In this document: positions 12,983-23,972 of the stretch, piece by piece
Position numbering within the stretch: position 1 is the first letter of the stretch
Layout of the letters: each line of letters opens with the position of its first letter
Source: Rotaria sp. Silwood1
Lineage: Eukaryota > Rotifera > Eurotatoria > Philodinida > Philodinidae
Length of the DNA stretch: 64,000 nt
Assembly: GCA_905250075.1 (NCBI GenBank)
Contig: CAJNOP010000516.1
Coordinates: forward strand, 87,233-151,232
Direction: 5' to 3'
The notes under the pieces: model-generated
Told to the model about the DNA's origin: nothing
Database searches by the model: none
Seen by the model: only the letters and a program-made list of their open reading frames with translations
Program-made: the position numbers and the translations under genes

Positions 12983-13390
12983 TACCACATAACCAACAAA
13001 AAGTTTGTTTTGAGCTAAATATTCTTTTCTACTTAGTGATGATGTAGTCGATTTTTAGAAAGAAACTATAAAAAGCGGAAAGTTAGTGGCTTTCTTCCAA
13101 ACAATTGAAATTGATAATATAAATTTTTGTTTTTAATTCTTGAATAATTAAAATTTTAATTTATTTGTCTTTATGATGCAATTATTACCACAACGAATAT
13201 AATCTAAAATGAATTTATCAATATTACAAAATCAATAAGATAATATATGCTAATATATCTTTATATATTAAATACAATCATTAGAAAAAAAGCAATTCTA
13301 TTCATTTAATTGATTCCTCAAACGACTGGAAATTTTATAACGTCTTTGCATTAACACTTGAACTAAGTTTATATCTAAAAAAAATAATTT
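12983..13390 (+). repeat. Satellite-flank repeat, copy 2
   Basis: Direct repeat of 7557-7960 (roughly 80-85 percent identical by eye), followed again by a few satellite-like units to about 13790. Suggests a 5.4-kb macro-repeat, or that the array recurs. Confidence 0.8.
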
Positions 13391-13790
13391 AAGAGTATTA
13401 GACAATCAAAAAAATAATATAAAGAAAAAGATTTCCATATACTAAAAAGAACTATTGAAAAACAATTGTATTATCCAATTATTCATATGATACGTCTTTG
13501 CATTAACACTAGAACTAAGTTTATAATTGTTTTATATTATCCAATGATTGCTCTCATAAATGTTATCTAAAAAAGAAAAATAAATTTAAGAATATTAGAT
13601 AACCAACATCATAGCGTAAGAAAAGCATTTTCATAATGTAAAAAAAAAATTGAAAAACAATTGTATTATCTAATTATTTCTATGATAAATGTGATATAAA
13701 AGAAAAACAAAATCAAGAATATTACGGAACCAACAAAATAATATCAGATAAAACATTAATATATACTGAATACAACTATTGAAAAAAAAA

Positions 13791-14094
13791 AGGAAATTTC
13801 TCTATCTAATTAAATCTAGACTACATTTAGAAGTGCATAACTATAGAGCCTCTATAAGAACTTAGAATGAATTTTTTGAAAAGAACAAACATGCATTTTT
13901 TGTAGAGGACTCTGGCTTAGTTGTTTTAATGATTCATTATGTGCAATCAGCTATATCCACAGCTGTTCGACATATCAGCCAAGTAAGTGGCGCCTAACTT
14001 TGTTTTATTTTTTCAATTTTAATTATCTCAAAACGAAAAGCAAATAAATAGTTTCATATTTGTCATTTTCGGAAACCGATTATGAGGAAATTAA
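13791..14094. other. Unassigned sequence between satellite and assembly gap
   Basis: About 300 bp with no supported ORF or repeat. Less AT-rich than the satellite. Confidence 0.5.
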
Positions 14095-14104
14095 NNNNNN
14101 NNNN
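14095..14104. other. Assembly gap (10 N)
   Basis: Ten N bases: a scaffold join of undetermined real size. Features to the left and right may not be neighbours at the stated distance. Confidence 0.99.
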
Positions 14105-14358
14105 AAAACTCGCGCACGACTACATAAATGCTGTGCTTCGCACCGCATTAATAAGAACTATTAAATAAATCGCAATTGAGAAATTGTATCTGCTATGTAT
14201 AATTAGAACAAAATTTCTACACAGACTATCAAGATATTTGAAACTAAATCATAATAAAATAATCAAATAGTTTTTTATATGAATTTTGGCGCTTGATAAA
14301 TTTATTGATCGTATAATTTCATTAAAAATAACATAATTATCATAGTTTGTAACAGTGT

Positions 14359-15772
14359 ATGGGTCAAGATATTAGTCAAATTGATTCAAATGAAATCCAA
14401 AAAATGTTACAAAAATTCGGCAAACTTGATGAAGATAAAAGTGGTGCATTATCAGCAAAAGAATTTATGCAAATACCTGAACTAGCATCAAATCCACTAG
14501 TCGAACGTGTCATCGATATATTTGACAGTGATGGAAATGGCGAGGTCTTTTCTATTAAAAAAAAAAAAAAAAAAAAATCTTCTTAATATACATATGTAAA
14601 TATATTATATCTTTACTTTTAATAGGTTGATTTTACTGAATTTATTCGTGGTTAGTTTCCATTTAAGATCGATTTTCTTTTTGTCCATCTATTTTATATT
14701 TGAAATTAGGTATGAATAGTTTTGCTTCAAAAGGCGATACACAATATAAATTACGATTTGCTTTTAATATTTATGATATTGGTAAGAGTATAGATATGTA
14801 GAAAATCGTACAATATTCATTGAAACAAAATAAAAAAAAATTATATAAGTTTAAAAACATATAACTCTGATGAATTACATGAAAAGAATTTCAATGATAA
14901 TTTGAATTGACAGATGGTGCAAAAGTTTTGTATTTATTTCATTTTTATAGCATGAGAACAATTTGTCATCAAGACACTTAATACTTTCTGGTTAGAAAGA
15001 ACAAAGTCTCTACTACACATTAATATACAAATATTTGATTGAAAATACTTTAAAAATATTCAAGAACATATTTAATTGAAAAAAAAGTTCTCTGCATGCT
15101 TCTGAACTTTAGAATAAAGACTCTATCTACTGAAAAATTTGGTCTTATCGTACGTCTTTTATTGACTTTTGTAGCAATACGATCGAGTATGGTAAACAGG
15201 TCAAAATAATATTTGTAAGACAAAAAAAGATTTTTTTTTTCAGCCATCGAAGTTACTGAAACTCCATATTTGATGTTTAATTAGAAATTAATGAGCCTTA
15301 TAAAAGAACACAATCTTAGATAATGTCGAGAAGAAAAATCTAGCTTTTTAATAAAACTATCTCCTATCGAGTCTGTGACTCTTTCTAACAAGAAAATTAT
15401 CGAATCTCTACAACGAGTTATTGTAACATCACATCGAAAATAAAATTGATGTAAAAATTTAAATCAATTAAATAAAAAAGAAAAAATTGAGTGAAATATA
15501 AATCTAAATCTATCGAATTATTTATATAAATTGTTATTCTAGATAAAGATGGTTATATAACAAATGCTGAATTATTTCATGTATTAAAAATGATGGTTGG
15601 TAATAATCTATTAGATGATCAATTACAACAAGTAGTTGATAAAACAATAATTTATTCGGATAAAGATGGTGATCAACGTATATCATTTAAAGAATTTTGT
15701 GATGCTATTGGACCGAGTCTTCGTGAAGATATTATTAATCATTTAAATAAAATTACAAGTGATGATCGATAA
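14359..15772 (+). CDS. PPP3R1: Calcineurin subunit B (PP2B regulatory subunit), 4 exons
   Basis: Exons 14359-14544, 14626-14650, 14710-14781 and 15543-15772 join to 170 codons, exactly the usual animal length. Four EF-hands are visible: [36 protein letters not shown] and [12 protein letters not shown]. The MGQDIS start keeps Gly2 and Ser6 for N-myristoylation. LRFAFNIYD and [10 protein letters not shown] are near-identical to animal CNB. It binds calcium and calcineurin A to form the calcium/calmodulin-dependent phosphatase. The fourth loop has Gln at the sixth position, normally Gly. Intron 3 is long (761 bp) with nothing recognisable; the first intron has an 18-A run. All splice sites are GT-AG. 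Confidence 0.96.
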
Positions 15773-15815
15773 AATAAAAATGAGAATTTTTTTTTTTTGT
15801 TTTAAATTTATTTTC

Positions 15816-16220
15816 TTAATTTATTTCATTTAATATATTTTGAAGTGCTTCTATATAATCAATAGCTTTACGAAGTGTACAAACTTTTGATATACGAGTA
15901 GAATTTAATTGATTTTTATTATTATTTATATTAAATGGTAGAAGTGCTTGAAGTATTAGAAATGCTTGATTAACATTGTGTACACGTTTTCGTTCACGTC
16001 TATTACGTTTTTCAACAATATGTTTAGGTCGTAAATAATGTGGAATATGTTTTGATCGATGTATTGGTTTTGTATTTGAATCTATAGAAATTGTCATTGG
16101 TTCTTTTGATATTGAATAAGAATTTGAATTATAATTTATATTCGATGTTTCATATTGATTTTCATCATTAGCATTAAATGATGAATAATAAGAAAGCATA
16201 CAATATGGTTCATATGTCAT
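15816..16220 (-). CDS. Achaete-scute-like bHLH transcription factor, single exon
   Basis: 134 codons without intron. The bHLH domain occupies about residues 65-133: basic region EKRNRRERKRVHNVNQAF, helix 1 LILQALLPF, an Asn-rich loop, then helix 2 SKVCTLRKAIDYIEALQNIL, ending four residues from the stop. RxRRERxRVxxVNxxF plus SKxxTLRxAIxYIxxLQ is the achaete-scute pattern (neural determination, E-box binding as a heterodimer with E proteins). The N-terminus is Ser/Asn/Tyr-rich. The 3' end lies 43 bp from that of calcineurin B, convergent. Assignment to a specific ASCL paralogue is not possible by eye. Confidence 0.85.
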   Translation of the reverse strand: MTYEPYCMLSYYSSFNANDENQYETSNINYNSNSYSISKEPMTISIDSNTKPIHRSKHIPHYLRPKHIVEKRNRRERKRVHNVNQAFLILQALLPFNINNNKNQLNSTRISKVCTLRKAIDYIEALQNILNEIN

Positions 16221-18517
16221 TGAGTGAATGTAATATTAGCCAAAAAAAGAAAAAGGGATCAAGAAATGAATAGATAAAAGAAAAAGAATTCGTGCAGACA
16301 TTATAAACGATAAATATTCCCGGATGTATATATGACTTCTCAGGCAAAAAAAATTATCTTTGATTTTAATGAATAAAAATAAGAAAAGATTTTTATTTTC
16401 TATTAAAATTGATATTTTAATTTGAAATAATTGTTATTCTTTTATTGTTGAGTAAAATAATTACCTTTTTTTTTTATTATGATTTAATATTTTTATAGAA
16501 GAAAAACTATTGACTATCGAAGAAATGTTTTCATTCAATTTTAATAATACAATAGAATCATTTCGAAATAGTAATTATACTTTTATTTAGTTATTCATTT
16601 GTTTAATTACAGTGAGTACTATGAAATCTTATACTTTTTCAATTTAGAATTAAAAAACAAAAAGAGAATGTTCATTGAATAATTATTTTGACATAGAAAC
16701 TATTTATATACTCAATCTAAAATTCTATTTATTTTCATATCAAAATATTCAAGTTACTAAAGCTCATTAACTTCAATTTTATGAAACATGATATAAGAAA
16801 AACTTTTGAAGTATAATACAAGTAAAATTCAGCAGGATTAAATAAAAGAATTGTGAAGACATATGTTCCAAAATAGATAACATAAACTAATCTCACTTGG
16901 ATTATGCTAATAGGCTTTTTTTGTATTATGACAAGTTGACCTATTAAAATTTAATTAAAGATTATAAATCTAATATTTGGTTCAAAATTTAGTTTCAACT
17001 CGACAGTGTTTTATTCAATCTTAAATGAAACACTCGTATACAAAAACATGTATTAGTTTAATTTTCTAAGACTTTTAATCTATATAAAAAGCTTTAGATA
17101 ATCAATAACTATTGAACATGTTTTATATTTTTGTAATGACAGATGGTGTAAACAATAATTCATTATACATGTCATAGTTCCTCCTAGAATAGAATAGGAC
17201 GAAAAAAGAATCATCCCACAGGATATTCGCTATATCTCATGAGATAAGATGTTTTCAAAAAAGTTGCCTCCCATGGGATAGAATCATTTCATCTCACACG
17301 AAACCCTGATACATATATATATATATGAGTTTCTCTTGACTAAAATTATTCATAATTCCTGTATTAAATAAAAAATGTCATGTTACTTTTCCTATCTTTG
17401 TTTAATGATATGAGTTAATGTTTGTCATGTTAAATAATTTGTCATTAACATCTTTATTTTTTTTATCGCTGTTCTTTTTTTTTTTTTTGAAATGACGTAT
17501 TTAACTTAAATGATAAAAACAAAACCACTTAAGGTTGTACTTTAACACATTGTATCAAATTCAATATGACACAATTAATGTTATCTTTTCTATTTTCTTT
17601 TCATCTGTCATCTTCATACAACAATATACGATTAAATAGACGTTAGTTTTACGAAAATGTGTGTTTCTTGTTTAGTATATAAAGTGACTTTCTTTGTTTT
17701 ATTTTTATATATATGTCAGTGCAGAAAATTGCTTTTCTTTTTTTAGATATTTATATGACATGTTTTCATATTCGAAGAGATCAACGTAGAAAACTATAAT
17801 AAAGTTGATGATGACATAGAGCAACTCAATAGAATTTTACTTTATATACTTTTTGCGTTGATAAATTTTAATTTTATTTGATATGATGAGAATTTATTTT
17901 ATATCTATATCTATATATAGATTTATGCATATAGAACAAACTAGCCTTTTTTTCTTTCTTTTTTTTTCTCTCTCTCTCTTTCTGCTAGTCATTTTATATG
18001 AAATAGCCTGCTAGACATGCATTCATTTATTCATCTATTCATTGTTTCGAGGTCACGGTCACAACAAGATCATATTTATGAAAGATTGTCTATATGCGAT
18101 CTATACATTTTTGCCCACATTGTTTTATTCATTCCTAATTCTAATCTTTTTTTGTTTTAGTAAAGAGATAAAAACATCTTCGTGAAAATTCTTTCTTTGT
18201 TTTATTTTTTTTTGAGTGTAGATTACTCATTGTAATGACGTCAAATATGAGTAAAGAAAATAGCATTAATAATATTATTTCTTCTGTTGCCGTTTTTTTT
18301 TTGTCGTTCTTCCATACCTTATTTCACTCACATAGACATGCATACGACTATGCTTTAGTTTGTTATTTTTTTTTTTTTTTTTTTTTTATGTGTTATTTTC
18401 TTGAGGAAGGAAAGTTAAAACATCACGTTTTGTTGTTTTTTTTTTGGCTTCTTCTTTTTGAACTTATTAAATATATGATTTCAGAGTGTTAAGTTAAATA
18501 ATAATAATATTGAACAA
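16221..18517. other. Intergenic, no gene seen
   Basis: AT-rich spacer between the 5' ends of the bHLH gene and stomatin-like gene A, so it should contain both promoters. It has poly-T runs, a (TA)n stretch near 17310, a CT-rich run near 17950-17985 and a small ORF at 18235-18492 that is low-complexity Phe-rich and rejected. Confidence 0.5.
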
Positions 18518-20869
18518 ATGGCAACAACAGCATCATCATATAAAGAAGAAATGCATCCATTTGCAACGGAAAGTAAGATTTTCTTTGTTTTTTTTCAAGG
18601 TCATCAGGGTCTTAGTAAAAAAACGTTTTATCTTAAAAAAAAAGGAGGTACTCTTCCAACAACTGCAACAGGTATTCGAGTAACAAATGCAGGATGTAAT
18701 TATAAATAATACAAAAATTTATTTAAAATTAAAATTTTATATTATTTTTAGTAGTTGGTGATCCTCGTCAATCACCTAATGAAGGTATTGGTGCATGTGG
18801 ATGGATATTAGTTGTTTTATCATATATATTGATTGTTATGACATTTCCGTTTTCATTATGTCTTTGTATCAAGGTTTGTTTTTCAATAATTAGACTTAAA
18901 ATGAATTTTTTGTTGTATATTTAGGTTGTACAAGAATATGAACGAGCTGTTATTCTTCGTCTTGGTCGTCTTTTACCAGGTATGATAAGAACTAATAGAT
19001 AAAATTTTGTTATAGAATTTATAAAATAGAAATATATTTTTTGTTTTTTTTTTTTCTAATAATTTCTATGATTAATCTGTTTAGAATCAATTGTCAAATG
19101 AGTAAAGATGAATGTGAGAATAAAAAAGAAAATCTTTGACATTTTGAGGCTTTTGTTATTAGAAAGCACGCAATCAATATGATAGAATGTTTAAGATCTA
19201 CTTTCAATAATAAACAAGAGTTAATAATCGATATGAATTTTAATAGAATGATTTCATTTTTTGAAAATTTTGTAATTCATTTTAAATTTCAAGAGTTCAT
19301 TTAGAATATCTATAGAAAGAATTTTGAAAAAAAAAAATATAACGCCAAATATGAATTTTCCAAAAAATAATTTTTTAAAAAAAAAAAGAAATATCTATAG
19401 AATTGATTCAGTTTGAAATCGTTCATGATATAAAAAAAACTAAAAATAACTTCTATATATTAATGTCCTATGGGACAAACACGTTAGTTTTTAGAACTTT
19501 GAGACTGTCTCAAAGGACTTCACTATACACATTAGTCGAAAGAAGTTTTGCTATTGAATATAAAGATATAAACTTCAATCTTTTTGACTTGATTGTTTGA
19601 CTATAAATAGAACATCATAATCAACAACTCGCTCTATACAAAGGATTTACGATGAAAACACTGAGGTTTTTTTTAAAAAACAAATTCTTCATTATCTGAT
19701 TAACAAAGAAAGGTTATTTTAATCTGCTGTAATCTTGAGTTGTAGATTTCGATGAGTTCTATTAATTATCATGTCAAGATTAATAGATAAATTAAAACTC
19801 TTAGACATGGAACCCTTATTAATGCTAGAAGCATCTTATATTATCAGATTTATTTTCTATGTTGAAATATTCTCGTCTGAATATAACACATTTATGTTGA
19901 CCTTCTGACATTTACTTCTTGCGTTTACAGTTCAATATGTTCTATTTATGGTTAGATATGATATATTGAATTATTTTCTAGGTGGTGCTAAAGGTCCCGG
20001 TTTATTTTTTATTTTACCTTGTGCTGATACAATCATTAAAGTTGATTTACGAACGGCAACATTTAATGTTCCACCTCAAGAAGTAAGTCTCTTTTTTTTT
20101 TTGTTTTAATTATCTTTATCAATAAATATTTGATTATTATTAGGTATTAACACGTGATTCAGTAACAGTTTCAGTTGATGCTGTTGTTTATAGTCGTGTT
20201 TTTAATCCGGTAAATTTAATCTAAAAAAAATAAACATAAATAATAGAAAAAAAAAATTTTTTTTTATAGGTTATTAGTGTAACAAATGTTAAAAATACTC
20301 AATATGCAACACAATTACTTGCTCAAACAACATTACGAAATATTCTTGGTACAAAAACACTTCAAGAAATTTTAAGTGAACGAGAAACAATAGCAACTAG
20401 TATGCAAGCTCATCTTGATGAAGGAACTGATCCATGGGGTGTTAAAGTTGAACGTGTTGAAATGTAATTATACATTATTTTGTGAAAAAAAAAATATATT
20501 TATAATATTAAAATTTTTGATTTTATTTTATTTTTATAGTAAAGATGTACGTTTACCACAATCAATGCAACGATCAATGGCTGCTGAAGCTGAAGCAAGT
20601 CGTGAAGCTCGTGCTAAAGTTATTGCTGCTGAAGGTGAACAAAAAGCATCAAGACAATTAAAAGAAGCAGCTGATGTTATTGCTGAATCACCAATTGCTT
20701 TACAATTACGTTATTTACAAACTTTAACACAAATATCAGCTGAGAAAAATTCAACAATTGTTTTTCCTATTCCTGGTTAGTTATATTTTTCATTTTTTTG
20801 TTTTTTGAATTTAATTCTATTGTTTTTGTTTTATTTTTAGTTGAATTGCTCAGTTTAGTAAAACGTTAA
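18518..20869 (+). CDS. Stomatin-like SPFH/band 7 membrane protein, gene A (9 exons)
   Basis: Exons 18518-18572, 18600-18671, 18752-18873, 18925-18979, 19982-20082, 20144-20209, 20270-20463, 20540-20775 and 20841-20869 give 309 residues. After a variable N-terminus comes the hairpin membrane segment [19 protein letters not shown], then [40 protein letters not shown] and the C-terminal [18 protein letters not shown] coiled part: the stomatin/MEC-2 signature. Such proteins are monotopic, cholesterol-associated scaffolds that modulate channels. The first intron would be only 27 nt (18573-18599) and is a multiple of three, so it may be retained. Exon lengths 55-101-66-194-236 are the same as in gene B downstream. 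Confidence 0.93.
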
Positions 20870-23800
20870 ATAAGAACAAAATTTTAATCAACATCTAACG
20901 AAAAAAAGAAAAGACTTTATATACATATATGTTGTTTTTTAAACTTTTTGCTTAATATAATCTTTGGTTTATTTCATATTATCAAATTGATCGTTTTTAT
21001 TCATTATACTTTAATACATATACTCTATTATGGTTGATGATTGCATGATTGTTTTCTTTTTTTTGATTGATAATAGCAAAATATTGATAGTTAATAAAGT
21101 ACAAAATGTTTTAAAAGTATGATTGGAAAAAAATATATATAAATTGTTGTTTAACAATTCAAAAAATTTACATATATTGTTTTGTACAGTTTGATCGTAA
21201 CTTTATTGAAGATTTAGAATGTTTGTATCAGAGATGGACAAGTCAGGGGTTTTTAAGGTTCAAGTCAAATCTGACTTGACTTGACTTGCCCATCTCTGGT
21301 TTGTATCAATCAGAAGTATAAATTGCTGGACAAGTTTAAAAGTCACACACTGATAGAACATTGTATTAGAATCATATTGCAAAACTCGAACTATCGGAAA
21401 TTGATCTTGTTAAGAAAAATGTAGAGTATTTATTAGATAGGGCGGCTTTTGAACTAATTGTATTTTGTAATTAGGACTGAACACTTGATTCTTGTTCATT
21501 TTCATATGTACTATTAACTTTTTCTTCAATGAGTACTCGATGTTTTCCTGAACATGATCAATTTTTGATAGTTTTAGTTTCATGCATTTTTTGGAATTTG
21601 ATGTTTTGTTGTTTGATCAAATTCTTAGAACACTCGGTATGATTGATATTTAAGGAATGAACATATTGATACATTGAATTGTTAACAATATTATAATTTT
21701 TCAATATTATTCATCTAGATATTTACTAAACAAACCTTTTTTTTTTAGAAATAAAATACATTAACTGATCCAGTTATCATAATGACATAGTTTGATAACA
21801 TGAGCATGGAGTTCTTTCAAAGATCAGTTTATTATATCTTGTACTATGTTTCTATGCTCTCAAGGCTAAGTGTTCGCCCTTCCGGAAGAAAAAAAAAACT
21901 AGATAAAACACGAGTTCACTTGTTATAAAATAAAGAACGAATTGAAGTTCTTTTATAATTTCCTTAGTAAATGGTGTACTATTTCACTTGAATCTACTTC
22001 ATATTCAAGAGCACATAAAATAATATATGATATATTAATTTTGAAAATCTTCTTGTCCAATTATATCGATAAAACAAAAGTGCTAGAGGGAAAAATAGAG
22101 TCATGCCCTAGTAATTTTTCTTGATTTCCAATCCTGTAAAAGCATGTTCGGAATCAGAGATGAATAGATCGGCAATAAAGGCTATAAAATTTATGTTATT
22201 GCTTTTTCTTATTCGATAGCGACTGAAAGTTTTGATAGATTTAAAAATTTTCTATTCAAACAATTTTTCCGATAAAGAACAAACTGATAGAAAAATAGAC
22301 AAGAAAATATTTGCCAATTAATGATCTTCGACATCGACAATTTTTTCAAATCTACTGTGTATTTTGTTTCATTTGTGGTGACTTAGACAATCAACTCATA
22401 TTTCTAGCCGGAAGGTATTGGGAATTCCGATTCTTGTGTTTTTTGTTTAATGTTTGAAGGAAAATATGAATACCATATACGAATAATGTCTAGTGATGTT
22501 ACAGTTTGTGTCATGTAATAGGACTTTAAATTAAAATAAAACTAATTTGAAAAATAAAGTTTTTTTTGAAGCATTTCGAATGAATTATATCTTTCAAGAA
22601 GTTAAACCTTATATATCGATCTTGTTCACATTAAAATTGAATCGAACTATAGTAGATTGTTTCAATATTCGACAAAAAAACAAAAGGGAATCCATGACAA
22701 TTGATTCATTCGTATAATATTATTTTCACTTCATTACAATTGTTTTATTCTTGTTGTTGACGACAGGAATCAATTAAAATGCTCTGCACAACATATAAAA
22801 TATATCTTCTAAAGTTTGCTCTATCTTCAAAAAAAAAAATTTTTTTCTTTTTAAATATTCTGAAAATAATAAAAAGAAAAGGAATAACTTATAAGTTTTT
22901 TGAATAAATAATTTACAAGTAATCAGTAGTCTCGATTACCAAACAATTCAATACCATGGTTTTAACTTTTGAAATGATTGAATATGTTTATTATCAAAAG
23001 GAGATGCAATTCATCTGATTGAGTTCTTGTTTTTTTTTTATCATAAACTATTTCAATCCAATAAAACTAACAATCATCCAGATTAGTTCAAATTTCTTTA
23101 CTAAAACTAAAATTTCTCAATTTTTATATCTCATTGATTAGTAATTTTTATTTTTCTTGATTTAAATCTTCTTAAATCATATTTTGTTTTGTTTTATAAA
23201 CACAAGTTTAATTAATGGATATCTATAAAAAAAAGAATAAAAAAATAGCGTAGTTACTCACCAACAAAAGTTTCCTATCAATATTACATTTATAGAAAGA
23301 AAGAAAAATAGTTGAAATTAAAATTTTCTTTTTTTTTCTCACTAATGTCTTCTAACAAAAGAAGTGTGGTATAATGTAACCAAGGTAAAAGAAACTTTCT
23401 ATGTATTCATCAACAAACATTTATAGATTCGATGATGTTACTCTTCTATTTCTATTCTATATAGATCTTAGAACTATATTATAGAGAAAAACTTTTAATG
23501 AATCTTTTTATTGACTTTTAACTATGAGAAAAATTATGATTACTTTATATATAAATATTAAGAATAAAATGTTCTTGAAAAAAAAAAGTTTAAGACAAGA
23601 GTGCCGAAATTTTTCAGTAAGATTTTTCATATTAATTAACACATTTTTTTTCTCTGAAATTAAACATATAAAAAGAAATTAAATGATCGTATGGTTCTGG
23701 ATTTTTATTCAAATGACAAGTTCCAGTTTACGTCAGCAATATAACAAATATAAAGAATCCTTCAATAATTAATTCTTTTTTTTGTTTGTATTCGATTACT

Positions 23801-23972
23801 ATGTTGAGCAGATTTTGATAGATGTATCGACGTCATTACTACTACTGTATACTTATTTGCGTCAATCGAGAAAAAAGACAATCTTCATAGAAACCAAATA
23901 TTAAAATTCTATATAAAAAAAGAAAAAAAAATCATTTTTTTTTCTTTTACACAATATAGTTCAAATAATAAC
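20870..23972. other. Intergenic between tandem stomatin-like genes
   Basis: 3.1 kb AT-rich. Apart from the 70-bp MITE at 21229-21298 and homopolymer runs nothing is recognisable; the short ORF at 21942-22124 has no support. Confidence 0.5.
21229..21298. mobile_element. 70-bp hAT-type MITE
   Basis: Begins CAGAGATGGACAAGTCA and ends in the complement of CAGAGATGGGCAAGTCA (17 bp, one mismatch). It is flanked by an exact 8-bp duplication GTTTGTAT (21221-21228 and 21299-21306). An 8-bp duplication and CAGAGATGGGCAA-type ends are typical of hAT elements. The interior is almost only copies of CAAGTCA/TGACTTG. Confidence 0.9.

Larger units (their letters stand above)
7557..13790. repeat. Tandem satellite array, about 180-200 bp units, roughly 30 copies
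   Basis: Diverged copies of one AT-rich unit: CGTCTTTGCGTTAACACTTG, then a stretch ending near CTATCCAATGATTGCTATCG, then TTAAGAACATTAG, then a perfect 7-bp hairpin ACAATTG-AAAAA-CAATTGT. Successive CGTCTTT blocks lie at 8465, 8641, 8823, 9007, 9211, 9396 and 9578 (steps 176-204). Some units carry an extra AAATATTGATATGATAG. Between about 10120 and 11880 long and short variants alternate, giving a dimer period near 387 bp. Short minus-strand ORFs in it are translations of the repeat and are not annotated as genes. Confidence 0.9.

Noticed and set aside
19403-19600. 65-codon plus-strand ORF
   Set aside because: Within the 1-kb intron 4 of stomatin-like gene A; no splice sites or domain.
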